A stretch of DNA of 64,000 nucleotides. Source: M55B167 sp964406095. Lineage in GTDB: Bacteria > Verrucomicrobiota > Kiritimatiellia > RFP12 > UBA1067. The stretch spans positions 1-64,000 of the forward strand of contig CAYOQJ010000068.1 in the NCBI GenBank assembly GCA_964406095.1, written 5' to 3'. Of this stretch, positions 1 to 7,053 are shown one piece after another (position 1 is the stretch's first letter; every line of letters begins with the position of its first letter). The notes beneath the pieces are model-generated. The model saw only the letters and a program-made list of their open reading frames with translations. It made no database searches and was not told the DNA's origin. The position numbers and the translations under genes are program-made.

Positions 1-119
1 CCGGAGTCAACCTCATACGTGTAGTCGCCCTCGGTCAGGGCATGGGAGACGAGGGGGGCCAGGAGTGACGCAAAAAAAATGCTGACAAACGACACATAAT
101 AACAAACGGTTAAACGCAT
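1..119 (-). CDS. Secreted protein, N-terminal fragment
   Basis: This reading frame starts at an ATG at 119 and runs off the left edge, so only about 39 residues are visible. A GAGAGG Shine-Dalgarno sequence lies 7 bases upstream. The peptide has a hydrophobic stretch with a plausible signal-peptidase site after SHA, followed by LTEGDYTYEV. That opening resembles secreted proteins with BspA-like leucine-rich repeats in PVC bacteria, but this is only a resemblance. The mature protein cannot be assigned. It may be chromosomal rather than part of the neighbouring integrated element. Confidence 0.6.
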   Translation of the reverse strand, partial: MRLTVCYYVSFVSIFFASLLAPLVSHALTEGDYTYEVDS

Positions 120-446
120 GACTCGACCTCTCTGCTGAATTTTACCCACATGGGGTGCCTGTCAATGGCCCGGTGCCATCCGATTCCGAACTCTTGTTTT
201 CTGAAGTTATACCAGAGTGTATTTGAATCGGCGTGAAAGTTAAAGAAAATAATGCATCATAAAAATTAGACACAATAATGTATTATTTCATGTGCGGGAT
301 CGCATGAAAATATGTTGGTTCATTTGCGGCATCGTTCAGAAAAAGCTTTTTTTAAGGGGGTCAAGCGCATGGACGTGCTTCCCGCGCGCACCTGCACGCA
401 CGCGAGAGAATAATCTGATTTACATTCTGATGACTTGGACACTACG
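120..446. other. Intergenic region, no gene seen
   Basis: This 327-base stretch has no convincing reading frame. It holds an imperfect inverted repeat (248-257 against 278-287, one mismatch in ten, 20-base loop) in AT-rich DNA. The tRNA-Phe 3' sequence present at 6288-6337 does not recur here, so the left end of the integrated element cannot be placed in this stretch. Confidence 0.6.
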
Positions 447-1433
447 TCAAGATAGCCAAAGCAAAGACTGATTTTTTTTGGTTTCTGGCCGCCATGCTCC
501 GGCCAGTCGAGTTAATCGGTCTGGGTTGCGGCAGGCGCGGTCGGCCTGATACTCTTTTGGCGCATTCCGGTTGCATGTGGCAAAGTGCAGTTCTTCAATA
601 GCGACATTCCATTCCTCTATGGTTTCTGCACGGATTTCTATCAATCCATGAATGCTCTTGCTTCCTGAGTAGACCAGGCTCTTTACCGGCAAAACATGAC
701 TTTTTATTACTCCTGTCCAGAACTCAGCTTGGCTGTTCAAGGACATAGCATCGAACTCAACTAATGTGTACCGCTGTTCCGTAACACAGGCAGCGCATCG
801 GTAACTTGGTTTCCCGTTTTTGTTCATGCCTTCAACTCCGGAGAGCGGGTTGCAGCAAAGCAGTTCAGGCGCAGTCAGTTTTCCGTTGCCGATCAGCCTT
901 GCCCATTCAGAGCATGTATCCAAATCAGCCTTGGGAACGCCTCTGCTGTAGCGACTGCCGCAAAACAGCCATTCTTCAGGCTGGTAAAGTGTTTCAAGAA
1001 AGGCTTTGGTTTGAAGCATTGGACTGTCGGGGATCGCTCTCAGGGAACTCTTCCGCAATGCTTCAATGGTTGCGCCGCTCCCGCACTCTATCATTCGCTT
1101 GACGAATGTTACGGCCCCGCTGCCCAGCGGCGCTGGCTTAGGTGGTGTTGGTCGCCAAGTCCGTCCTGTGCATGATCCATCACCCAGCGGTTGAGTATCA
1201 CGTCGCGCCGTTTGTATTGCATGACGGACTTCAGCAGTAGTGAGAGGTGGTGTTCCGCTTGCTGATATGATCTCGCTTATCAGGTGCTCATCGCTCAGAG
1301 CTGCCATAACGCCATGGTTGCATAAGCCCAGAAGTACCGAGTTGCGCTGGCCCTTGATCCCAGCCAACCCAGCGAGTGCGTTACGGTATTTTTCTGCTGC
1401 TTTGCTTTGTGGTGTGCTTTTCTGTGATGTCAT
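447..1433 (-). CDS. AEP-like primase with PriCT-like helical domain
   Basis: This 328-residue protein is probably the replication primase of the integrated element. Residues about 25-78 resemble the PriCT helical domain that accompanies plasmid and phage primases (GQRNSVLLGL, then PPLTTAEVRHAI). The C-terminal half has motifs like those of archaeo-eukaryotic primases: an acidic pair in VEFD (E226, D228), an S-x-H motif in SGSKSIHG (H262) and a basic motif RNPDRLTRLAG near 302-312. A Cys pair (C213, C216) may bind metal. The start ATG has AAGGA about 9 bases upstream. It lies downstream of the helicase gene in the same orientation, separated by iteron-like repeats. The primase call is inferred from motif order; the domain order (PriCT before AEP) is unusual. 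Confidence 0.55.
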   Translation of the reverse strand: MTSQKSTPQSKAAEKYRNALAGLAGIKGQRNSVLLGLCNHGVMAALSDEHLISEIISASGTPPLTTAEVRHAIQTARRDTQPLGDGSCTGRTWRPTPPKPAPLGSGAVTFVKRMIECGSGATIEALRKSSLRAIPDSPMLQTKAFLETLYQPEEWLFCGSRYSRGVPKADLDTCSEWARLIGNGKLTAPELLCCNPLSGVEGMNKNGKPSYRCAACVTEQRYTLVEFDAMSLNSQAEFWTGVIKSHVLPVKSLVYSGSKSIHGLIEIRAETIEEWNVAIEELHFATCNRNAPKEYQADRACRNPDRLTRLAGAWRPETKKNQSLLWLS

Positions 1434-1455
1434 TTCTGTTTTTCCTTCCGCCTGT

Positions 1456-1540
1456 ATTTCTAAACCTCCCCCGCTACTTACAGTATAGCGGGGGGGGAAG
1501 TTTGAAATACGTTAAAATTACTGAAATTTCTAAACTTCCC
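1456..1540. repeat. Iteron-like repeats flanking a strong hairpin
   Basis: Three copies of a 15-base motif, consensus ATTTCTAAACYTCCC, lie at 1456-1470 (+), 1494-1508 (inverted, one internal change) and 1526-1540 (+). Between the first two is a GC-rich hairpin with perfect nine-base arms at 1468-1476 and 1486-1494. The set sits between the helicase and primase genes of the element, and the third copy overlaps the last codons of the helicase gene. Repeats beside replication genes are typical of iteron origins or operators; either role is an inference. Confidence 0.5.
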
Positions 1541-3008
1541 GTAGTACTTGGGGATTTTGGTAATTTTGAATAGCCTCTGGAGTTCCAACGAGTTTGCCAT
1601 TTGCTTTGCCAGCAGAAATTAACATCAGCTTTCCGTCCAACAGCATCTGATTATAGCCGTTGTCGCAATTGTCCCTTGTAACTCCCCATGATCTGATTTC
1701 AGCTTTTAGTGACCCCACCAACATAGGCTTTTCAGCAACAAGTTCCAGAACTGCGTCATTGTCAAAAGGCGAGTAGATGGGTTTGTTGCGCCTAGCTTCC
1801 TTCGCGTCAGCCTTAACTCCGTTCTGCCATGCCAGAAGAGCGGTATCGTCCATCTCAGCAATAATTGCGTATGTCATGGTTTCGGGGTCCAGTCTGATGC
1901 GTGCTCCGTCCGGCTTCACTCCGTCATTGCACTTCGCTGGGTTCCAGATGATGTCTGGGTGTTTTTCCGCATTGAATGGAGCTAAGTTCACCACAGCTCG
2001 GGCACATGCTTGCAGCGCTTTAGAATCCTTGCCGAAGTTTGCAGCATCAAAGCCACAGACTTGCACTACGTTTGCTGTACCCGTTCGAGCATGAGCCAGA
2101 ATAACGATTCCGCAATCCGGATTAACTTTACTCACCATCTTTCGGAGGGTTCCCAGTGTAGCCCGGATGTCTCCATCTCTAAGACTGTCGCCCGCAATCA
2201 TGTCGCCCCAGGGATCGCACCAGAGAACATCGGGGGGCAATTCGTGCAGCGTATCCTCCCACTTTCTCACAGTGCCAGGATCGCCGAGGTTGATATAACT
2301 GTCGCCCGGTTCCTCCAGAGTTGTAACGCGAATGTGTTGGGTGAGAAGTTTGTGCTGCTCCGCTGATAAACCTCGTGTCATGCAAGACATGTCGTTCTTC
2401 CAGCGGTAAATATCATTTTCCGATCCGATGAACAGATGTTTTAAGGGTTTGTTACCGGTATCCAGACCGAGGAACGGAAACCCTAAAACCTGATTCCTCG
2501 CCGCGTTTAATGCTAACCTTGATTTGCCAAGGCCGCCCTGTCCAAAAAGCACGCTGACATGCCCGCAGGAGAAAAGGTTCCCAAGAAAGAATTGCTGTTC
2601 CTTAATTTCAGCGTCGAGCACGTCGCCCCAACTGCGGGTTTTGAAACCCTTGGCGCAATCATTCTGAAGCTTAGGAAACGTAGGCAAAGTTCTGATCGGC
2701 ATGGAAACGGAGCCAGACTCCGCAGTATCCACACGGTTTATTTCGGCAGTCCCCGTAGTCTTTTTAGATTTGTAAACAAATTCACTACTAGAAGGACGGG
2801 GCAACAGATCGTCAAAATTGTAACAACCGTTTTTCGGTTCTGACATTTCGCACTTTCCTTCAGTAGCGATTTCTGAAGCCTTTTGCTCAGAATCGCTCAT
2901 CGGTCCCAGAGGGTCGAGGAATGCCTTTTGTGTGAGCTTATACACAAATTCGTTATCATTGGCTGCCGGTTCGGCAACATTTTCATCGCCTATTTCAACT
3001 TCAGTCAC
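1530..3008 (-). CDS. RepA-like hexameric helicase ATPase (AAA_25 type)
   Basis: This is probably the replicative helicase of the element. From the chosen GTG start at 3008 it has 492 residues: an acidic, low-complexity N-terminal region of about 130 residues, then a RecA-fold ATPase. The Walker A motif is GQGGLGKS (about 156-163), the Walker B strand is DVLWCDP (about 260-266), and ILAHARTG matches the sensor segment of RepA/AAA_25 proteins. The frame is open up to 3197, but the upstream part reads through a neighbouring ORF. The GTG is preceded by AGGAGG at the right distance and overlaps the stop of that ORF by 8 bases, indicating translational coupling. The C-terminus ends in a winged-helix-like region. 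Confidence 0.7.
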   Translation of the reverse strand: MTEVEIGDENVAEPAANDNEFVYKLTQKAFLDPLGPMSDSEQKASEIATEGKCEMSEPKNGCYNFDDLLPRPSSSEFVYKSKKTTGTAEINRVDTAESGSVSMPIRTLPTFPKLQNDCAKGFKTRSWGDVLDAEIKEQQFFLGNLFSCGHVSVLFGQGGLGKSRLALNAARNQVLGFPFLGLDTGNKPLKHLFIGSENDIYRWKNDMSCMTRGLSAEQHKLLTQHIRVTTLEEPGDSYINLGDPGTVRKWEDTLHELPPDVLWCDPWGDMIAGDSLRDGDIRATLGTLRKMVSKVNPDCGIVILAHARTGTANVVQVCGFDAANFGKDSKALQACARAVVNLAPFNAEKHPDIIWNPAKCNDGVKPDGARIRLDPETMTYAIIAEMDDTALLAWQNGVKADAKEARRNKPIYSPFDNDAVLELVAEKPMLVGSLKAEIRSWGVTRDNCDNGYNQMLLDGKLMLISAGKANGKLVGTPEAIQNYQNPQVLREV

Positions 3009-3240
3009 GGAACCCCTCCTTTTCAATTGAGCGGAATAGAGATTCAGCCGCAAGTGCACCGCTACGATAGTGATGGTGTTGGGGCTGCTCTTGTGGTACG
3101 TAGAGGTTATCGTTATCATCGGAAGTATGGTCGAACAGAATAACGTCTGCAAAGCCGTCCAACCATACCGGATAATCACCAGACGAAATAAGCTCACGAA
3201 CGCATTTTTGGAGCGTTTTATGCCATAAGGAATCAGTCAT
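3001..3240 (-). CDS. Small element protein, unknown function
   Basis: This 79-residue acidic protein has no recognisable fold. The ATG at 3240 has AAGGAG six bases upstream and overlaps the stop of the preceding small ORF (ATGA). Its end overlaps the helicase GTG start. The same frame stays open upstream to a TAA near 3391, and that extra peptide is protein-like, with a Cys-rich segment (CHRLPRYRDCS, then KRCPECARL). It lacks an ATG, GTG or TTG start. The gene may therefore be the 3' part of a longer zinc-ribbon-like gene broken by a frameshift. Confidence 0.5.
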   Translation of the reverse strand: MTDSLWHKTLQKCVRELISSGDYPVWLDGFADVILFDHTSDDNDNLYVPQEQPQHHHYRSGALAAESLFRSIEKEGFRD

Positions 3241-3410
3241 TTTCCGCTCCTTGGCTTTCGCACTTGCCAGCCGAGCGCACTCGGGGCAACGCTTGTTTTC
3301 GGACAGGATCTTAATGACCCGTGAGCAGTCTCGGTAACGCGGAAGCCGGTGACAACGGGCGGAGAGAGCATTTGGGATTTACAAAGTGTATATGCGTATC
3401 CTGTTTTCAT
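3237..3410 (-). CDS. Short coupled ORF or 5' part of a frameshifted gene
   Basis: An ATG at 3410 overlaps the stop of the excisionase-like gene (TAATG) and follows a GGGAG motif. The 57-codon frame ends in an ATGA overlap with the next ORF. The first dozen residues (MKTGYAYTLCK) look natural, but the rest is a serine/proline-rich peptide without clear character, while another frame of the same DNA encodes a Cys-containing, protein-like sequence. The simplest reading is one gene spanning about 3001-3410 with a frameshift near 3390. That could be a real mutation, a recoding site or a sequence error. Confidence 0.35.
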   Translation of the reverse strand: MKTGYAYTLCKSQMLSPPVVTGFRVTETAHGSLRSCPKTSVAPSALGWQVRKPRSGK

Positions 3411-3709
3411 TAATCTGCGCTCCCTTCTGTAAGTGCTCTTACCGATGCTTCAGAAAGACCGATCGCCCGGGATGTACCCGGTACAGTGATACGTTTCAGA
3501 ATGCCAGCGCGAGAAAGCTGGTCTATGCGTTTGACACCAACACCCAGGAGCTGGGCTGCCTCTTCCCTCCGAATGATGCGGGATACGGACATGACCGTCT
3601 GCTTCCCCTCGGTGGATAAGACTGTCAAGGCCCCTTTCTTTTGTTCGCTTGTGACACTTGGATCGGCGGATAAGATCGCCGCCATTGCTGTTTTCGTTGT
3701 GGGTAACAT
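3410..3709 (-). CDS. Excisionase/AlpA-like helix-turn-helix protein
   Basis: This 99-residue protein has an excisionase-family winged-helix DNA-binding domain at about residues 41-95: IRREEAAQLLGVGVKRIDQL followed by a wing and a second helix. Proteins of this type act as recombination directionality factors or as regulators of integrase genes in small prophages and islands. The start has GGAGGG seven bases upstream, and a sigma-70-like promoter lies 56-84 bases upstream. It heads the run of genes that continues into the helicase and primase, so it may control both excision and replication. Family assignment is by motif only. Confidence 0.65.
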   Translation of the reverse strand: MLPTTKTAMAAILSADPSVTSEQKKGALTVLSTEGKQTVMSVSRIIRREEAAQLLGVGVKRIDQLSRAGILKRITVPGTSRAIGLSEASVRALTEGSAD

Positions 3710-3764
3710 AAAGTAACCCTCCCGTCAAAGTCGGTGAAGATTATCACCAAGTCGCTCTGACAGG

Positions 3765-3793
3765 TCTATATATGCCAAAACATTGTATGACAA
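3765..3793 (-). promoter_or_regulatory. Sigma-70-like promoter for the element's replication operon
   Basis: On the minus strand TTGTCA (3793-3788) and TATAGA (3770-3765) are separated by exactly 17 bases. They point at the excisionase-like gene starting at 3709. The site lies just past the terminator of the upstream gene, as expected for an independent transcription unit. Confidence 0.55.
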
Positions 3794-3828
3794 GCTATCT
3801 GCTTGTTTCTGCTTGCGCCGCAGGCGGA

Positions 3829-3865
3829 TAAAAACGCAAAAAACCCCAGCAAAAAGCAGGGGTTT
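3829..3865 (-). terminator. Rho-independent terminator
   Basis: On the minus strand, seven perfectly paired bases (AAACCCC with GGGGTTT), one mismatch and two more pairs enclose a five-base loop, followed by T-rich DNA. It lies about 40 bases beyond the stop of the unknown element gene (3906-4823) and separates the integrase unit from the replication unit. Confidence 0.8.
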
Positions 3866-3905
3866 GGTGGTTTGTGTTTGTTTCTGCTTGTGGCGTGAGT
3901 GCCAG

Positions 3906-4823
3906 CTACGGACATATTCTGAAAGCGTCATTTCCTTTTCCGTTGATTCTCGGCTGAATCGCCGCTTTTTTGAAGGTGTAAGATTCTCCTTCTCCTGAAA
4001 ACTTGCTCAACGACCGTGAATTATCCGGTAATTTTGTCCATCCTTCAGGGTCGGTCGTTTCGCAAAGGAGTTTGATGATGTCCCAGCGACCTTTTCCCCT
4101 AAAACTATAGAGTTTCCCTTTGTATCGCAGTGATTCCCCCTGTTTTATTTCGGTCAGCTTATCGCTTGCCCAACCCTGTGCGAAACCTGAAACGGGGGCA
4201 TCTTGGGCATGGAGGAGCATATAAAAATAATCAGCGGTTCGGTATCCATCAAGGATCTTGACTTTGTCAAATCTGCTGCCAACGGAATAGCCTACGTCCT
4301 GCAATCTCATAAGTTTGGTTTGCCACCATGTAGGTGCGCCATCGGGCTTGTTAAAATAGACCATCTGGCCCCCTGGCGCTATGAGGGCTTTCACAGCTTT
4401 ACACATTCCTGTGTCATGCTTGACGTGGAAAACCAAAACCTTGTTAAGTGCAGATAGGATACTCGCGGAATATTCAGGAGTTTCCCACCGCCCTCCAAGT
4501 GCCATTCCCAAATATTGTTCCGCATCGGTGGGTCCCATTTGTTTATATGCTATAATGGGTGCGCTATCTAGCCAATAGGCTAAAAGACTTCTTCCTTGGT
4601 CAGTTAACGGGTTGGCTTTCATACACTCAACTTCGGCGTTGATGATTTCTTTGAGTTCCTCTCCGGTTTGCGCCGTGTAAAGGCGAGTTGGGATGAGTGC
4701 TGCTTGGAGTTCTTTGATATGCTTAGCTTTATTGTATGGTGCAGCCTTGACTCGTGGACTAAAAGGGCTAAACGGTTCCAGTGTTCCTGTGCTAGTGGTA
4801 CTACGATCTGATTTTTTCTTCAT
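3906..4823 (-). CDS. Hypothetical element protein
   Basis: I do not recognise this protein. From the ATG at 4823 it has 305 residues; a GTG at 4832 in the same frame is an alternative start. It is soluble, with no signal or membrane segment, and has a basic, Ser/Thr-rich N-terminus. There are several aromatic-rich segments in the middle and C-terminal thirds. It follows the integrase by 27 bases and ends at a terminator, so it is probably co-transcribed with the integrase. As the only large gene of the element without a replication or recombination signature, it is the likeliest cargo or element-specific regulator. Confidence 0.65.
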   Translation of the reverse strand: MKKKSDRSTTSTGTLEPFSPFSPRVKAAPYNKAKHIKELQAALIPTRLYTAQTGEELKEIINAEVECMKANPLTDQGRSLLAYWLDSAPIIAYKQMGPTDAEQYLGMALGGRWETPEYSASILSALNKVLVFHVKHDTGMCKAVKALIAPGGQMVYFNKPDGAPTWWQTKLMRLQDVGYSVGSRFDKVKILDGYRTADYFYMLLHAQDAPVSGFAQGWASDKLTEIKQGESLRYKGKLYSFRGKGRWDIIKLLCETTDPEGWTKLPDNSRSLSKFSGEGESYTFKKAAIQPRINGKGNDAFRICP

Positions 4824-4850
4824 ATTGTTCACTCAATTTATGGGATTTGA

Positions 4851-6164
4851 TTATAACTTCTTTGCCGAGATGACTTCTTTTGCCTTCTTTACCAACTCTT
4901 GAAGCTGGTCGGAGTCAAGTCCTTCCAGTTGCCCCAGAATTGCGTCTAAGCTTGCGCGTGTTGTCGCGTCGGCTGCTTCCTTGGTGTCTGTGCCCGTTAC
5001 ATCAGGCAGGGCGCACACGGCATTCCTGACGACGTTCTGGTCAGCATGGAGGTAGTGGCGGGTCATGGAAGGGTTGCTGTGTCCAACTACGGCCTGGACC
5101 GCCGCAAGGGAAGATCCCGCGTTGGCGCTCAGGCTTACGAATGAATGGCGCAGACTATGAAAACCCACATCGACCCCCTGACGGGAATATCCTTCAACCG
5201 TGCAACGGGTTTTAATATTGCATCTCGCGAACACCTTGCGGATTCGTTTTGCCAATGCGGTGTCGTCGCGCTCGTAGAGTTCCGCAAGTTCAGGCATAAC
5301 GTATTCGTGACGATCTTCATCCGGTATCTCCATAAACATGGAATAAAGGGAAGCGTGTAGTGGTATCCGCAGAACTTTCCCGTTTGAGCGTCGTGCCGTT
5401 TTGGCGGGAACGACCATCATTATGTGTCGGGTGACGTCAATACTGCTCCATTTCAACAGAGCTGCGTCGCCCAGACGCAGACCGCAGTAAAGGCCGATGG
5501 CGAAAAGAGTGCGCATCTCACCATCAACGGAGGAGCAGACTTTTGTCAGCTCTTCAATCGTCAGTTCGCGTCGGGAGTGGGTGGCGAGTAGTTTGCTTTC
5601 CACATTTTCCCATGGGTTACAGGTCAGTCGTGCGGTTTTGTGCAGAACCTTCCACATGCGGCGAAGCAGAACCAGATATTTGTTGTAGGTGTTCGGTGTG
5701 TAGATCTGCCCGAGTTCGCCAGCAAACTGAAAGGCCATCTCTTCGGTAACACCCCGTAACTCGACAACATCGGGGTAATTCGTTTGCATCCAGTCGGTAA
5801 ACCGGCCAAACTGTGATTCGTAACCTTCCATTGTGCGCTTGCCGCTGTCGGGCCTATTAGGCGCATTCATATAGGCGGTCCAGCCTCCGAGTATCCTTAT
5901 GGCTGGTTTTTCTTCTTCATACTTTTTGAGTTCAGCCTGTACGCCCCCGAGAACAGCAACCTGATTCTGGAGGGTCTTTTCGTGTGATCCCAGACGGTAA
6001 GGGGCTACAAACTCAGCCAGCTTCGCCTCAGCCTCGCGTTTATTGCTGGTTTCAGTTGTCCGCTTATAAATCTTTCCATCGACAACCCAGCGGGCAAACC
6101 ATGTTTTGCCACGTAGAACCAGTGTGCCCTCACCCATAGCTCTCCGTTTTGATTTCTTTGCCAT
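4851..6164 (-). CDS. Tyrosine recombinase (integrase)
   Basis: This 437-residue phage-type integrase would catalyse insertion at the neighbouring tRNA-Phe site. The N-terminus has an arm-binding-like segment (GEGTLVLRGKTWFARW), followed by a SAM-like core-binding domain and a catalytic domain. Visible catalytic residues are Arg in CGLRLGDA, the H-x-x-R box in FHSLRHSF, the conserved GH in VVGHSNP and the nucleophile in TRHYLHAD. The frame is open to 6212, but the ATG at 6164 has GGAG six bases upstream and matches the usual N-terminus. A promoter, tandem repeats and the tRNA fragment lie immediately upstream. Confidence 0.92.
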   Translation of the reverse strand: MAKKSKRRAMGEGTLVLRGKTWFARWVVDGKIYKRTTETSNKREAEAKLAEFVAPYRLGSHEKTLQNQVAVLGGVQAELKKYEEEKPAIRILGGWTAYMNAPNRPDSGKRTMEGYESQFGRFTDWMQTNYPDVVELRGVTEEMAFQFAGELGQIYTPNTYNKYLVLLRRMWKVLHKTARLTCNPWENVESKLLATHSRRELTIEELTKVCSSVDGEMRTLFAIGLYCGLRLGDAALLKWSSIDVTRHIMMVVPAKTARRSNGKVLRIPLHASLYSMFMEIPDEDRHEYVMPELAELYERDDTALAKRIRKVFARCNIKTRCTVEGYSRQGVDVGFHSLRHSFVSLSANAGSSLAAVQAVVGHSNPSMTRHYLHADQNVVRNAVCALPDVTGTDTKEAADATTRASLDAILGQLEGLDSDQLQELVKKAKEVISAKKL

Positions 6165-6200
6165 AACGTGCTCCATTCCTAGATGTCCCGTGACGTGCAC

Positions 6201-6229
6201 ACAATAGTACAAAAAAGAATACGATGCAA
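6201..6229 (-). promoter_or_regulatory. Sigma-70-like promoter of the integrase
   Basis: On the minus strand TTGCAT (6229-6224) and TATTGT (6206-6201) are separated by 17 bases and face the integrase start at 6164. The -35 box lies next to the tandem 11-bp repeats, so integrase bound there could repress its own promoter. Confidence 0.5.
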
Positions 6230-6230
6230 G

Positions 6231-6252
6231 TTAAATACCCATTAAATACCCA
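6231..6252. repeat. Tandem 11-bp direct repeat, probable integrase arm sites
   Basis: TTAAATACCCA occurs twice without a gap, at 6231-6241 and 6242-6252. It lies between the integrase promoter and the tRNA fragment, where the arm-type binding sites of tyrosine recombinases are normally found. The role is inferred from position and perfect repetition. Confidence 0.6.
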
Positions 6253-6287
6253 ATATTTAATAAATCCCTTTAAAAATGGCATTTTAA

Positions 6288-6337
6288 GCGGACTGAAAAT
6301 CCGCGTGTCACCGGTTCGACCCCGGTCCTTGCCACCA
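6288..6337 (+). tRNA. tRNA-Phe 3' fragment (attachment site)
   Basis: The sequence starts exactly at the anticodon stem: GCGGA, a seven-base loop CTGAAAA with anticodon GAA, and TCCGC. It continues with a five-base variable loop, a perfect T-arm (ACCGG/CCGGT around TTCGACC), the 3' acceptor strand CCTTGCC, a discriminator A and encoded CCA. No D-arm or 5' acceptor strand (GGCAAGG expected) lies upstream, so it is not a functional tRNA. It is the chromosomal remnant left by insertion into a tRNA-Phe gene, and crossover in or near the anticodon arm would explain where it begins. Confidence 0.88.
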
Positions 6338-7053
6338 TTTTTTTGCCCTTCTTGCGTTGGGGGTCAAACCAAAAAATATAAAACAGCAATTTAAGGGTGT
6401 GTTTCAGTATCAAGCCGATTGTGGAGAAATTGACAATCCCTTTTTGGTTCTTAATCGGGCAGTGTTTCTGCGGAGGCTTGAATTCACGTCAGAAGGGGTC
6501 AAGTGGTCACAGGCACACTCAACCTTCGCGCCTTCGCGTGAGAAAAATTATGAACGACCTGCGACATCGGCGACTATCTTTCGCGCGAGCAGAAGCTGGG
6601 ATGGGGAAGTATCTCACTTGAAGCCGAAGCACGCATTGCCGGATACATCCGAATGAATCCGTGGAGGTGTGTTCAAAATTTTGGCAACGGATTGCGCGGC
6701 ATTGGTAATCCCGCGCTTTGGAACTGCGAGAAACTTGGCGTGTTGTGCAGCCGCAATGCGTCGCGCATTGGTCGGCTGCCTGAATGAATTACCCAAGACA
6801 GATCAATCATAGTGGTAGTATAAAACGAAAACAATTTTGTTGCTCCAGGCCTCCAGGTATTTTGGTTTTTATATGATTTTTTAAAACCAGTTTTTGGCTT
6901 GTGGAGCACTTCTTTTTTTCGACCGACCCCCATGGGAGTCACTTCGGAATTCCTCTCAAAGCGCCCTTCGGGCTCTCCGGATCCCGGGAAATCCTTCGTT
7001 TCCCTTTCGGCTGATTTGTGTGTTGTCTTGGGCATGTATTTCGGCGGGGTCGC
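6338..7053. other. Degenerate intergenic region
   Basis: About 700 bases lie between the attachment site and the sulfatase gene. No intact gene is supported. The stretch holds a coding remnant (6554-6787, listed separately), then AT-rich DNA with runs of T and a GC-rich segment around 6925-6990. It is probably scar DNA accumulated beside an insertion hot spot. Confidence 0.5.
6554..6787 (+). pseudogene. Gene remnant, possibly of a DprA/SLOG-like protein
   Basis: A frame closed upstream by a stop at 6551 and lacking a suitable start encodes about 77 residues that read like part of a real protein. It has an acidic helix (SLEAEARIAGYIRMNP) followed by RGIGNPALWNCEKLGVLCSR. The latter recalls the first strand and loop of SLOG/DprA-like nucleotide-binding proteins (GN-x-x-L...FCSxR). 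It then ends at a stop, far short of a complete domain. I take it to be a truncated copy; family assignment is tentative. Confidence 0.35.

Larger units (their letters stand above)
447..6337. mobile_element. Small integrative element at a tRNA-Phe site (left end undefined)
   Basis: Seven or eight genes on one strand make up a replication and integration set: primase-like protein, RepA-like helicase ATPase, small coupled ORFs, excisionase-like HTH protein, unknown 305-residue protein and tyrosine recombinase. The recombinase end abuts an integrase promoter, an 11-bp tandem repeat and a 3' half of tRNA-Phe that has no 5' half. With the tRNA fragment on the + strand, the element must lie at lower coordinates, which matches the gene content. 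The intact tRNA-Phe expected at the left end is not in the window, so the listed left boundary is only the end of the last recognisable element gene. No capsid, conjugation or relaxase gene is seen, so it may be a satellite-like or mobilisable element. Confidence 0.75.

Noticed and set aside
3009..3197. Longer start for the helicase ATPase
   Set aside because: It reads through the small ORF in another frame and looks unnatural; the GTG at 3008 has AGGAGG upstream.
6357..6656. Plus-strand frame of 99 codons after the tRNA fragment
   Set aside because: No family pattern, no ribosome site, and it overlaps the better-looking remnant in another frame.
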